From Gonioctena quinquepunctata (taxonomy: Eukaryota; Arthropoda; Insecta; Coleoptera; Chrysomelidae), in contig JAFIRS010001011.1 in the NCBI GenBank assembly GCA_018342105.1, forward strand, positions 202,501-266,500: a stretch of 64,000 nucleotides of DNA, given 5' to 3'. A model generated the notes under the pieces. That model saw only the letters and a program-made list of their open reading frames with translations. It searched no databases and was not told the origin of the DNA. Positions 24,514 to 35,310 of this stretch are shown here, piece by piece; the first letter of the stretch is position 1, and each line of letters begins with the position of its first letter. Position numbers and translations under genes: made by a program.

Positions 24514-24981
24514 GATATATTGTTAAACAAGGTTTATCAGAGAAGAGCTTGAAAACACGTCTTGTCTGTTTAAAGGTTCACTAATGATAATGATAATCCT
24601 TTAACCGATTTTGTTAAAATTTGGAGTGTTATTTAGGGTAGCAAGGGTCTAATTAGGCCCTAATTAGATTTAAAATATCTTGTCCGGTGGCGTCTCGGAA
24701 GGCACCTTAACCAATATTTTTGTAAAAAAAAATGTGCGTCACTGATTTTTTTGCAATTTTTGTATTGTTCTCGCATTAAGCTACTGAAACTACACTTTTT
24801 TTATTTCTAGCATTTTTTCGTATCTAGCTTTTTTTTGAGAAAAAAAATCAAAATCACTTTATTGTTGTGTGGTAACGCCGGAAATTAAAAAAAAAACATG
24901 AAACAAGAAGAACCCTTTATTAAAACCACACTTGAACAAATATTACGTAATTTTTTTCAGTAAGAAAACATTCAACAAAAC

Positions 24982-26060
24982 TTACAATAGTTGTTCAAAA
25001 TGTCCTCCTTCAACTTCAATGCAAGCATTACATCGTCTTAACATCGATTGCCGAACACGTTGAAATATTTCCGGCGTATGTCTTATCTGATCACATGAAT
25101 TCCGTATCCTTTGGAATAATTCTTCTTCAGTGTTGACTGGAGTTTTATAAACGAGAGACTTCAAATGTCCCCAAAGGAAGAAATCTAAGGGATTCAAATC
25201 CAGTGATCTGGGTGGCCATGACTGTGGACTTGCGAGACCGATCCAGTTTTTTCCATAAGTTGCATCCAGAAATTGACGTGCTACTATGCTAAAGTGAGGT
25301 GGGGCCCCATCGTGCATGAACCACATTGCTTCTCTTACTGCCAGTGGGACATTTTCTAATAGTACAGGTAACACAAATTCCAAAAAATTACGAAACTCTT
25401 GACCATTTAATCTCAGGGGTGAAAAATGAGGTCCAATGAGATAATCACCCACAATACCAACCCAAACATTCACGGGAAACTATTGTTGATAATAATGTTC
25501 TATAACCGCATAGGGATTTTCTTCAGCCCAAATATGATTGTTATGAAAGTTCATAATCAAATTCCGGGAAAAACACGCTTCATCGGTAAACAATATATGG
25601 GATAGAAATGCCGGAGATGCTGCATGTTGTTGCAAAAGCCAAGTAGAATAAACAACTCGCTTGGAGAAATCCGCAGGCAATAACGCTTGCACACGCTGTA
25701 TGTGGTAAGGATACAGTTGATAGTCCCTTAAAATCTTCCATACAGTGAAGTGAGAAATGTGTTTAATTGTTGTGCAATTTTGCGTGTACTTGTATCGGGG
25801 CTACGCTCAACTTCACGTAAAACTGCTTCCTCCAGCTCCACTGATCTTACCATTGCAGGTCTCCCAATAAGAGCAGCCGACCTTTGGTAGGTGCCTGATT
25901 CGCACAGCCTTCCGTGTATTCTTACAAATGTTTGTCTATTTGGAACCATGTGATGAGGATATATTTCTTGATAAATGCGTCTAGCCGCTCTGGAATTGCC
26001 TTGGGCCATTCCATAGACAAAATGCATATTGGCCATTTCTGAGTTTAAAAATCGAACCAT
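24982..26060 (-). pseudogene. Mariner-type transposase 1
   Basis: Three minus frames in order (26060-25728, 25692-25480, 25473-24982) make up a transposase of roughly 345 residues. The N-terminus (MANMHFVYGMAQGNSRAARR) matches the DUF4817 helix-turn-helix seen in this insect group. The catalytic core shows FTDEACF (first Asp), WFMHDGAPPHF (second Asp) and SLDLNPLDFFLWG (third Asp), with 41 residues between the second Asp and the NPLD Asp by my count. The end is CIEVEGGHFEQLL. A frameshift near 25.73 kb and a stop near 25.48 kb disable it. It acts on the long inverted repeats around it. Confidence 0.9.
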
Positions 26061-26935
26061 TTTCTCATATCAGTCATGAATTTTATAGCCTAAAACTCTT
26101 AAAAATACTTTAAATAATTACTATCAAATAATTACGTATGCACTGTTTCAAGTTATGTCAAAGTCAAATTTGTTTGAACAATTGTTTTTCCTTCCATGGC
26201 ACTCTAACTTTACTCCAAAACACTGCAGTAATAATTAACGTTCTTTGTTCCATCGGAAACAGTTAATCTGAAAATTCAAAAGATGACAATTTTAATTGTT
26301 TAATCATAAATAAAAATCTTGTTATTGAATATCCATGGACAACAATAAAAACATTTTTTAATAATTAATATTTTTTTTTATTGCTTGCAATACTTTTGAT
26401 AACAATTTCTAAGACTAGAATAGACTATTGATATGAAAAAAAATAACAAGTACACCCCAGTTTTTGATGGTTTGGTAGTTCAAATTTTTCATTATGTAGT
26501 CCCAAAGACATGCAATAAAGTTATTTTTATGTTTTTTCTCAAAAATAAAGCAAGATACGAAAAAAAAACATTGAATATAAAAAAGTTGTCGTTTTAGTTG
26601 CGAAAAAAAATACAAAAATTGCCAAAAATCAGTGGCGCACATTTTTTTGGTAAAAAATATTGGTTAAGATGTCTTCCGGGACGCCACTGGAAATAATGAT
26701 TTCAATCTAGTTAGGGTTAAATTAGCCCCTTACTACCCCAAATAACACTGCCAAATTCCAACAAAATTGGCTGAAGGATTATTAAGATATTTAGGAAAAA
26801 ACCGATATCTTTTGAAAATGTTCTGTATCTTGAAAACAAAGCATTACTGGACCTTTGGTTATGTAAACTTTTCGTCCTAGAATCACTCAAAGAATCACCC
26901 CTTCGAGTTTGGCCACGTACTTACATAACACCCTG

Positions 26936-27380
26936 TATATTCTTTTTCCAAACTCCTTCGACACAGTAAAAGAAATTGTATTCCTGATAATACTATTCGT
27001 TATATTATATCAAATTGACGTGCCACATATTCAATGTGAACCATTGATACATAAAACATGTCCATAAAAGGATATAATCATCTGAATACACGTTATATAG
27101 AAATATAAAAATATTTTCCACGTATTTTTGTCTGACACACTCAGTTTTTCCTGGTTCATGGAAGAAAGCGGAAGTCATACCACTAGCAAAAGTACCAAAC
27201 CCCACATCATATAATGAGATAAGGCCGATAAGTATCCTACCTTTGATGTTTAAAATATTAGAAAAAGATATGGAAATTCAACTGACTAGTTTTTCACGAA
27301 AAATAGTTATCCCCAAAAATTATCCGGTTAAAAAAAACACATTGTTGTTTTGCTCTGTTGAATAAGCTGATGATATTCTG
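26936..27380. other. Unassigned flank
   Basis: Short DNA between mariner-type transposon 1 and the next LINE fragment. Nothing recognised. Confidence 0.4.
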
Positions 27381-27384
27381 AAAG

Positions 27385-28330
27385 CAATGATTTGGGAAAG
27401 CTAACTCTTCTGATTCTCCTAGACTTCAGTAAGGCATTTGATACACTGAATCACAATCTCATGTCTTCCATATTGAAACATGTCTCTCTTAAAACGCCCT
27501 GTTGCTGGTAAATGATTATCTCAGGCACAGGTTACAGGCAGTGAAGTTCAAAAATGTTATATGGAATTTTTTAACGACATCCTCTGGAGAACCCCAGGGA
27601 TCGATATAAGGTCCACTACTCTTCACGTTATATATCTCCAATTTTGAGAAAATATTTACATCATCCAATTGTCATCTCTATCTTTATCCCGAGGAAACTG
27701 AACAAGCCACATCTGCACTTAACTTTGATTCAAACCAACTATATGAGCTTTCTAAAAATCACTTCTTTCTTCTGAATCCACTGAAATCTGTTGCCACGCT
27801 ATTTGGAAAAAAGTATGATCGATTGCGAGCCACTGCTCTCTATTCCATTGAATATCCTATTATCATAAATAATCAAACCATTGAATTGCAAAAGATTTTA
27901 AAAAATCTGTGGTAATCTTCGATCGAAATCTGAAATTCACCAGTCACATTTCGAAATGTCTTCGAAAGGCCTACGCGGCACTCAAACTAATCTATCTACT
28001 TGCTAACTAGACCGGTAAGAATAATCCTATGCCAGGCATTAGTATTATCACACGTGAATTACTGTGATATTTTATATGACCGCTGTATCAGTAAAATTGA
28101 TTCAAAAACTTCTAAGGGGGTAAGAAAATACTGTCATATTAGTCACCTATTTAGAAGCGTAAAATGGCTGAAAATGGAAAATAGAAGATACTTACACTCT
28201 GCATATTTTTATCAAAAAATCATAATGAACAAAAATCCACCATAATTACTTGAGAAACTGAAATTTCAAACACGTATACATAATATGAATATTAGGTTTA
28301 AAGGAACCCTAACGGTGCCGGCGTTCATTT
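27385..28330 (+). pseudogene. Degraded LINE reverse transcriptase fragment 2
   Basis: Plus-strand translation shows LLILLDFSKAFDTLNHNL (RT palm with the first catalytic Asp) near 27415, then GEPQGSI, a stop, and GPLLFTLYI near 27590, the motif that precedes the FADD box. Around 27870-28010 comes IIINNQTIELQKI, then SHISKCLRKAYAALKLIYL, and at 28000-28245 a frame with ALVLSHVNYCDILYD and SKIDSKTSKGVRKYC. This order is that of Jockey/I-type LINEs. It has many stops and frameshifts and lacks both ends. Confidence 0.8.
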
Positions 28331-28955
28331 TCAGCATCACTAAAATACTCAATGAACAATGACAAATAGTCGACTATTATTTTCGTTATAAATCTATCGA
28401 GAGTACCTTGTATTTCGGGACAATTTGATGAGACCATTAATGAATACCGCCCGAGAGCTTAGCTTGAGGGAGTTATTCTTTGATTATTGATGTTCATATG
28501 CTCGAGTTGAATTGTCTCGAAATACAGGTTGCTCGAGATAAATTGAAGAAAATAATAGCCTTTTTTTGTCATTGTCGAGTGATATTCAGGAAGATTATTT
28601 CGTGAACACCGCAAAATCACTCGATAAGATTCCGGTCATATTTATCACTTTCACTAATGTGAAAATAAGCCAATCATACATAGGTATATCTTTATCAACA
28701 TTTAATTGAACTCACTTTTTGCAACCACGAATAGGCGAGATCACTAATTTCTGGAAAAAATACCACAATGTTCAGAACGATGAGGAAAGTGGTTACATTT
28801 TTTCAATTTTTTTTTTCGAAGTAATTTTTCCGAAAAAAATACACAAAGAAATGTTCCTGTTGGAACACTGCGAAAACCGGGCCAGGATGTGACGTAACAA
28901 GTTCAGATCTATCGCCGATTGCCGACAGCGCAAGATAATTAGAGTTGTCAAGCGT
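28331..28955. other. Unassigned DNA with a weak inverted repeat
   Basis: ccttgtatttcgggacaattt near 28411 is mirrored by aattgtctcgaaatacagg near 28510, an old inverted repeat of about 20 bases. No coding sequence seen. Confidence 0.45.
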
Positions 28956-28957
28956 TA

Positions 28958-29425
28958 TTCATAAATTTCTTAACAAAGTGAGCAGGCCGAAAAAATAATG
29001 ACATAGCACTCGGTATACATACATATCATTCAAGAATACTAAATCAAGAGCAGCTATCAATGAGGAGTCTTAATTTCAATATAACATATGCTGACACAAG
29101 TTCTGATTCATTCATAGGATGAAACAGAATAAGTTCCGCAAACTAGTGACCTAGCGACTAGCAACTCGCCGATCGCGGGGAGTTCCAGGAATTACATCAG
29201 CGTTATTCATAATATTTCTTGACAATAAGAGCAGGCCGTAAAAATAATGACATAACACTCGGTATACATACATATTATTCAAGAATAACTAAATCAACGA
29301 CAGCTATCAATTATGAAGTCCTCATTTCAATATAACCCATGCTGACATAAGTTCTGATTTATTCATAGGATGAAAGAGAATAACGTTTCCTCAGAAGTTC
29401 CGCAAAATAGTGACATTGCCATCTC
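28958..29425. repeat. Two-copy tandem duplication, ~240-bp unit
   Basis: Copy 1 (about 28958-29160) and copy 2 (about 29198-29425) share gttattcata, gagcaggccg, actcggtatacatacatat, agctatcaat and ttcataggatgaaa in the same order, with small insertions between. It is non-coding and the origin is unknown. Confidence 0.8.
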
Positions 29426-29809
29426 GGGAAAATGCCAAATCGATGGACTTATGACGTCAAAAGAAGCGGCAATAACGCTTGTTTGAATGTTCGAATATTA
29501 CCCAATATCTTCTTGGAAAAACTATGCATATATAATATTTTATCATATATTCCAACATAATGTAGCAAATTTCCGTATTGGAACATGAACTAAAACAAGA
29601 CATTTTCAATTTCGAGTGAATGTTACGTTTAATTTTGACATTCACCATAGCATCAAAAAAAAACCGCTCATATTTCTTTATTTACCTAAATAATCGATCA
29701 TATATCATGTGGACTGAATTCATGACTTTGTATAGGTCTTCATTGATGTTTTGCAAACAAAATCACCTTCTGGTAAATCATCAGATTTTCTATCGTCGTT
29801 TCCGGATTG

Positions 29810-30190
29810 AGTGTCCACCTCCGGCTCCAAAATGCTGCTCTGTAATTTTCTACCTATATATGATCTTCAAGAAACATCATGTTTTGGAAAAATGGCCATT
29901 GTTGTCTGTCTGTTCGTTCGCAGGAATACCTGAGTGTCCCATATGAAGCTGACTTTCCTTGTTTTCGACATGACTTGGAACACTAAGGCATATTTGCTGA
30001 ATTTCAGAAACGGCCAAATGCTATATCTTTCCATTAATAGGATAGACCAGGCAGTACGCATGGCTTCATACTCAGTGACACGGTGCAGAGGTGGTAGTCC
30101 TAGTAGAACTTCTTGAGCTCTGGTAGGCGTAATCCTCATGGTACTTGCCATTCCTAGACAAGACAGCCGTTGTACTTCATCTAGTTCTTT
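29810..30190 (-). pseudogene. LINE C-terminal fragment 3
   Basis: The minus strand reads KKELDEVQRLSCLGMAS and then TPTRAQEVLLGLPPLHRVTE, matching the conserved block after the RT in Jockey/I/R1-type LINEs (usual form: VQRLxxLG followed by TPTxALEVLLxLPPL). Downstream similarity fades. Neither the RT core nor an endonuclease is nearby on this strand, so it is an isolated fragment. Confidence 0.75.
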
Positions 30191-30770
30191 CTTCTTCGCG
30201 CCTTGAAATTGTTTCGGTTTTTTGTTTTTGTATTCCTGCCCCTTTTTAGCTTTCTATCTTTTCGTCTTATGGAATTGAGGCAAAATCATCAAGTAAAACA
30301 GTGTATCATCACAAATAGATACAAGTTCTTCCGTCTTCCTCTTGTCGTATCACTCAGGATACTGAGACATTGGAAATTGGGAAACAATATTCAGGATGCT
30401 GTACCACATTTATTTTTCTTCGCCTCTTAGAGTAGGATTTCTTGACTTACCTACAGTATCCTGGATTTAATACCCTGAATTCTTTGTTTTGTCGGACCTC
30501 AGGGGTTATGTTGTTAATTTCTTCCGTTATCCTAACTGTTAAATCTGCAATATTGTCTGGTCTATTGAAATATACTTTTGATTTCAAATAACCCCATAAT
30601 CAGGTATTTTCTTATCTGTTTTGCTAAGCGTCAGGAAAAAGTCGTTCAAGACACCAAAAAAATTATTCACAAAACCCACATAAATAATGTAATGTCAATA
30701 TAGTAGACTACTGTAATTTTTATATTTATAAGTTGCTGACACACTTCAGTGTATTGAAAAATATTTGTGT
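30191..30770. other. Unassigned DNA
   Basis: No domain recognised. Plus-strand frames here are short and hydrophobic by composition. Confidence 0.35.
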
Positions 30771-30775
30771 GTGTA

Positions 30776-31816
30776 TTTGATTTAACTATAGCTCATTTAT
30801 CCGAAACTCAAAGAATAGCCATTTTAATTACGATGGGATGCGGTAATAAAACAAGAACTCAAAAGGAAGTTTGTGAAATGTTTAATAATAATGGTCAACA
30901 CGTCTCACAGTTGATAGTTAGCAAAATAGAAACAAAATTCCGTGAAACTGGACATGTAAAAACTATTCGAAAACCAGGTCGAAATGTTGAATTGGATGAG
31001 GAAAAAAGTTAGATGTACTGTTAGGATTGAGGAAAATCCGCGTATGACAACTTGCCGCCGACAATGATGTAAATGAATCATCGATATTGAGAGCTTTACA
31101 TAAAGAAAAATACCATCCTTATAAAGTTCAGTTGGTTCAGGAGTTGAATGAGGATGATCCTAATAGAAGGCAACAATTCTGTGAACTGATGATGGACAGA
31201 ATGGAAGCAGATTTGCAGTTCATAAACAAAATTGTTTTTTCCGATGAAGCTACTTTTCATTTAAATGAGCAAAACTGTAGATATTAGAGCAGAGAAAATC
31301 CTCATCGGATGTGAGAGGCCCACACACAATATCCTGAAAAAGTGAACGTTCGGGCTGGTATCATTAACAACAAAATTATTGGCTCTAATTTCTTTGAAGA
31401 CACAGTTAATAGTGAGGTTTATCTAGATTTTTTTATGAACTTTTCACAGCCTACATTGGAAAGACTTTTTCCTGATGTTAATGATCCAAATGCAATAGAT
31501 AGATCAATTTGGTACCAACAAGACGGAGCTCCATCGTATTGCAAACGTATTGTTAGATATTTTTCCCAATAGGTGGATTGGAAGACGTGGAACGATTGAA
31601 TGGCTGCCTAGATCATCCGATTTGACTCCTCTCGATTACTTCTTATGGGGTTATTTAAAATTTAAAGTATATTTCAATGAACCAGACAATATTGCAGATT
31701 TAGAAGTTAGGATAACGGAAGAAATTAACAACATAACCCCTGAGGTCCTACAAAATGTTGTACGAGAATTACAAGATATACTTGCTTATTGTCAAGAAGT
31801 GAATGGTGGTTTTTGA
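30776..31816 (+). pseudogene. Mariner-type transposase 2
   Basis: Plus-strand segments in several frames form one transposase. The N-terminus (LSETQRIAILITMGCGNKTR) is a helix-turn-helix region unlike the DUF4817 type of copy 1. Then come YHPYKVQLVQELNEDD and FSDEATFHL (first catalytic Asp). Next are IWYQQDGAPSYCKRIVRYF (second Asp) and SSDLTPLDYFLWGY (third Asp). Stops at about 31011, 31287 and 31570 break it. I could not find matching inverted repeats on both sides, so the element limits are unknown. Confidence 0.85.
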
Positions 31817-32190
31817 ACATTTGATTTAATTGTGAAATGATTTGGAATATACTTCCTGAACAATATGTGACATTATTTCCTTCATTCTACGTAAAGTATC
31901 AAAATTTTACATTTTCAAAATTAATTTTCTCAGTTATGATTGCACCAAATTCAGAAAAGTTAATATTGCTGAACAGAGAATAAAAATCCCTTTCGAACAA
32001 GGTTCCACACGACCCCCCTCCTCATGTAAAATTTTGGAGGTGGTACTCATAATTCAGAGGGGGTGCAAGAAGGGGGTAATATTTTCATACTGTAAATTGT
32101 CAAATTGACAATAGAAATCGACCTGTTTTTCAAACGAATACATAATAACGCAAAAAATTAATTGGTTTGAAGGTTGTAGATGATGTGGTT
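31817..32190. other. Unassigned DNA after transposase 2
   Basis: This probably contains the eroded right end of the transposon (cttatt-rich and acccccctcctc stretches near 32010-32020), but no mirrored partner was found on the left. Confidence 0.35.
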
Positions 32191-32393
32191 ACTTGATTAC
32201 TATCGTTCCGGACGTCCATCGTCTTAATGGATTTAAAAGTATTTCACGACGTTTCGAATGCCTGTATCTCAATAGTATTCAGGTGAATACAGTATTCACC
32301 TGAAGACGATTGCAGATACAAGCATTCGAAACGTCGTGAAAACCTTTTAAATCCATTAAGACGATGGACGTCCGAAACGATAGTAATCAAAAA
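32191..32393. repeat. ~200-bp palindrome with PLE-like terminal sequence
   Basis: Arms of about 95-105 bases meet near 32285. The left reads gattactatcgttccggacg; the right ends cgaaacgatagtaatc. Each arm contains cgacgtttcgaatgc or its complement. The sequence family (CTGAAGACGA followed by CGAAACGTCG) is typical of the terminal regions of Penelope-like elements. No PLE protein is adjacent. Confidence 0.85.
32295..32340 (+). ncRNA. Hammerhead-ribozyme-like motif
   Basis: The motif fits a minimal type I hammerhead. Stem I is TTCAC (32295-32299) pairing with GTGAA (32336-32340). The first core strand is CTGAAGA (32300-32306). Stem II is GATTGC (32308-32313) with GCATTC (32322-32327), with one T-T mismatch. 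The second core strand is GAAA (32328-32331), followed by a one-base-pair stem III (C/G) and the predicted cut after GTC at 32335. One extra C (32307) lies between core and stem II. Hammerheads with very short stem III are reported in PLE terminal repeats. Activity is not shown. Confidence 0.5.
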
Positions 32394-32689
32394 TTAATTC
32401 ATTCCATACCTATGGACCGCACTGTATAATAAGATATTTATATTTTTTTCCAAGAGATATGGAAATTATCACCATTTTTTCAATAGGTCGAAAATTGTTA
32501 ATTTTCATGTGTTCAGATTTGAGAATAAAACATAATATTAAAAATAGCGAGCGAGTGAAATATTAATTAAAATAATATTTCACGTTACTTCAAATGATGG
32601 CGATACAAGTCATGAATTCATTTATTTTCTTCTCTGAAGCAACCGAGGGGGAAACAACTACCCAAAATATGTACACCATAATTAAATAT
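32394..32689. other. Unassigned AT-rich DNA
   Basis: Nothing recognised between the palindrome and the minisatellite. Confidence 0.35.
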
Positions 32690-32990
32690 CTGATAATTAA
32701 CAATATTTAAAGTATACTGAAATATTTAAAGTATATTTAGGATAATGATAATATTTAATGTACTGAAAATGTATTTAATAATTTAAGTATACTGTAGGTA
32801 TTAAAGTACCAGAGATGTATTGAAAAAAATTAAAATATACTGAAGGTATTGAAAATACTGGAAATGTACTTAGTAAATAAATGGAAATGCAATGAAAATA
32901 AATGGAACATAGTGAATAGAATATTTGGTATAATTAAGGTAATAAAAACGTGATGAAGCTATATTGAACTTAAGAAATCAACGATTTGGT
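32690..32990. repeat. AT-rich minisatellite, left of the unknown gene
   Basis: Imperfect repeats built on atatttaaagtatactgaa and gtatttaataatttaag with variable spacing. The same vocabulary and orientation recur at 36.3-36.6 kb on the other side of the unknown gene. Confidence 0.6.
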
Positions 32991-33562
32991 ATAATTTAAC
33001 CCGTTTTTTTTACAAAAATACCTAAAGTGTATATCTGTTGATGAGAACTCAAAATGAACGTTTTCAAAGTATTGGGACACATTATATTTCATTCAAAAAT
33101 CCTCCATTTGAGGATCAGGGAAAATAACTGAAAAAAGAAAGGTATTCCAAAATAAATATTTATTCATAAATAAAATAAATAATACATAATATAATAAATA
33201 AAAGTTTAAATGTCAAACTAAAAACAAGATATGCTGATGAAACTTCAGATCAACTCTAGGAACAATCTACCAGAAAAAATTACTGCTATTTTTGCGGTCC
33301 AGTTTACTTATGCTTACACTGAAAAAACAGTACGAGTGTACAAATAAATATTAACCAATAATATCAACGAAACCATATTATAATGAAAAGCCGCAAATAT
33401 AGGTCAATTTTCATGACATGTATAAAATATTCGTGAGTAAAAAAAAGTGTTGAATAAAAAAATAAAATAACACTTAAATAATCCTTAAGTGGTTCAGACA
33501 TACAAATTCCTAATTGAGTCCAATTCCTTTTTTAAAAGATTTGTACTTTTTGTGGATTTCGT
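32991..33562. other. AT-rich DNA, possible 3' untranslated region
   Basis: It contains minus-strand AATAAA-type signals around 33150-33210 (plus strand reads tttatt repeatedly). These could end transcription of the minus-strand unknown gene. No other content. Confidence 0.3.
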
Positions 33563-35310
33563 TCAATTATGGAGAGTTGAAACGGATGGGAACCTTAAAG
33601 ATATTGGACCTTCGAAAATAAATTCAATCGACACTTCCTGTATGTCGTCCTTCATTGGGCATACAAACGAATCAAGATCATATTTAAAAAAATTGATAAC
33701 AACAAGTTTTTCCTTCAATTCCATTAATCTCCCAATGTACCAGCTATCGCTATATGCAATTGCATAGTACTTTTCGGCGATTAGAGGAATGTGTTTGCCA
33801 TTATCAAGTAGGCGTATCTATTTTTGACACTGCTCTTGAAGATTTCCTCAACAGTCTTAGCACTTGAAGCTTTGTATGACTCGGGCATTGGCAAACCCGA
33901 TTTTTCATCAATGGGTAATTCAAAACCAATTATGTTATTTTTATTGGAGACGTACTTACTGAATTCGATCTGAATCGAGACAATTATCGAACAGTTATTG
34001 TGAAAATGTTCGATACATTGATTTTTTGCTTACTTACCGGTTATGGCAGTCCCGTCCTCGCTAACCCATATTTTATTTCGATAGTTATGTTTATCCAGAT
34101 ATTTTTTCAATTCTGTAAAACGGAGTTTGCCCTCAAACGTCAAATTCTTTTTGGAGGGTTTTTCTGACAGATGAAAGGATTGTTTTAAATTAGTATAGAG
34201 CGTTTCATACAAAAGGAATCCCCCGTCAGGTACAAATAATTTAAAAAACAGCTTCACTTCTTTTTGAAATCTCTTGCATGTAGATTTTTTAGCGTTGTTT
34301 TCTGCAGCTTTAATGAGCAATTCTTACGCTTTCGATAATGATAATTTCTCAACATTTTCACAGAATTATCTGCTTATATTATCTGGTTATTTATCAATGA
34401 CATATTCAATATCATTTATAATCGGAAAAAATCTTGTTAAAATTGATTGTCGTTCATCCAACGATGCCGCATCTCGTTTTCGTTTACTCCTTTCTCTACG
34501 ACTATAAGTACTTAATTTGTTTCAATTTATTTGTTTTTATTATTTGAGGTATCGCAGCCGAAAGAAGTGGATGCTTTTGATACAAATGTATCTAAAGTTG
34601 TCAGTGAACATTTTTTTGATGATTTTTCATCTAAATGTTTTTTTATATGTTTATAAAAATTTGACAGGGTCCAATAGTATTTGCTACATTGAATATGTAG
34701 ACACTCTTACTTCTAAATTGCAAATAAAACATGGTATTAAAGCAGAGGCATCATTACTTGTGGATGAAGAATCCAGAGCATTGCCAGTTATCTTTACATC
34801 GAAATCAATTTCTTTATATAATTTTAAATTTTCTTTCTTCCTGAGATACTTTATGTAATTAACTAACTGTTTATTCAGTTTGAGTCGTTCTTCATTAATG
34901 TTGAATTCTCGGTTGGATTTGTTCATATCTTGTGAATCCGTGTCAGACTTTTTATTTCTATTAGCAGTTTGTGATTCAGCCTTTCTCTTCTTACTTTGGA
35001 GAGGCTGACTGGAAATAAATAGTTCAGTTTGGTAATATGATCCTTCAAACACAAAAGTGTCCTTCTATATCCACATGGGATTTTAAACTTTTCGTAATTA
35101 GAACTGAATAAACCGAAATATGTTTTTCGCTCGTTTTCATCAGTGATATCTATCATACTTGGTAACTCTTCTCTAGCAAATTTCTCCAACTGGTGGATAT
35201 CATCTTCGGACAAAGTGGATAAAACTATTCTATTGTTATACCCACTTATATTGAGTAAATTAATAATAAAATCTGGTATATCGAAGGCATATTTGATTTC
35301 TTGTAAAACC
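33563..35310 (-). pseudogene. Unrecognised gene: acidic N-part, zinc finger, conserved-looking C-part
   Basis: Reading the minus strand, a possible acceptor (tttttgattttgcag) at 35311 is followed by VLQEIKYAFDIPDFIINLL and IHQLEKFAREELPSM, a helical domain. After a frame change near 35050 comes a basic, Ser/Asn-rich linker with a charged helical stretch (INEERLKLNKQLVNYIKYLR). Then a zinc-finger-like pattern follows: CFICNLEV, a frameshift, then WTLSNFYKHIKKH (CxxC...HxxxxH). The next exon-like piece contains FQKEVKLFFKLFVPDGGFLL and ends EDGTAITG before a GTAAGT (34037). A GT...AG interval of 68 bases (33970-34037) could be an intron, though its phase does not join cleanly. The last piece reads EKYYAIAYSDSWYIGRLMEL, DSFVCPMKDDIQEV and IEFIFEGPISL. 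I recall similar uncharacterised multi-copy insect sequences but cannot name the family. Several frame breaks suggest a pseudogene. Confidence 0.5.

Larger units (their letters stand above)
20082..24588 (-). mobile_element. LINE retrotransposon 1 (Jockey/CR1 group), nearly full length
   Basis: The element runs on the minus strand from a short 5' leader (about 24588-24514) through ORF1 and ORF2 to an AT-rich 3' end and a (CTAT)n tail at 20082-20103. LINEs with simple-repeat tails are common in the CR1/Jockey group. Possible short target duplication: aatagat at the left edge and aatgat at the right edge, not decisive. Confidence 0.88.
19925..26935 (-). mobile_element. Mariner-type transposon 1, split by a LINE
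   Basis: Both ends read CAGGGTGTTA(G/T)GTAAGTACG inward and are flanked by TA, the usual Tc1/mariner target. The terminal inverted repeats are long, about 450 bases: left 19925-20081 continuing at 24590-24895, right 26480-26935. The left repeat is split by a LINE of about 4.5 kb. Without the LINE the transposon is about 2.5 kb and contains one minus-strand transposase. Inverted-repeat similarity can be followed through the split (cctaaatatctta then ataatcct), which proves the nesting order. Confidence 0.9.

Noticed and set aside
33563..35310. Viral origin (nudivirus or baculovirus-like insertion) for the unknown gene
   Set aside because: No motif of a known viral protein is visible, and the possible introns and zinc finger argue for a eukaryotic or transposon gene.
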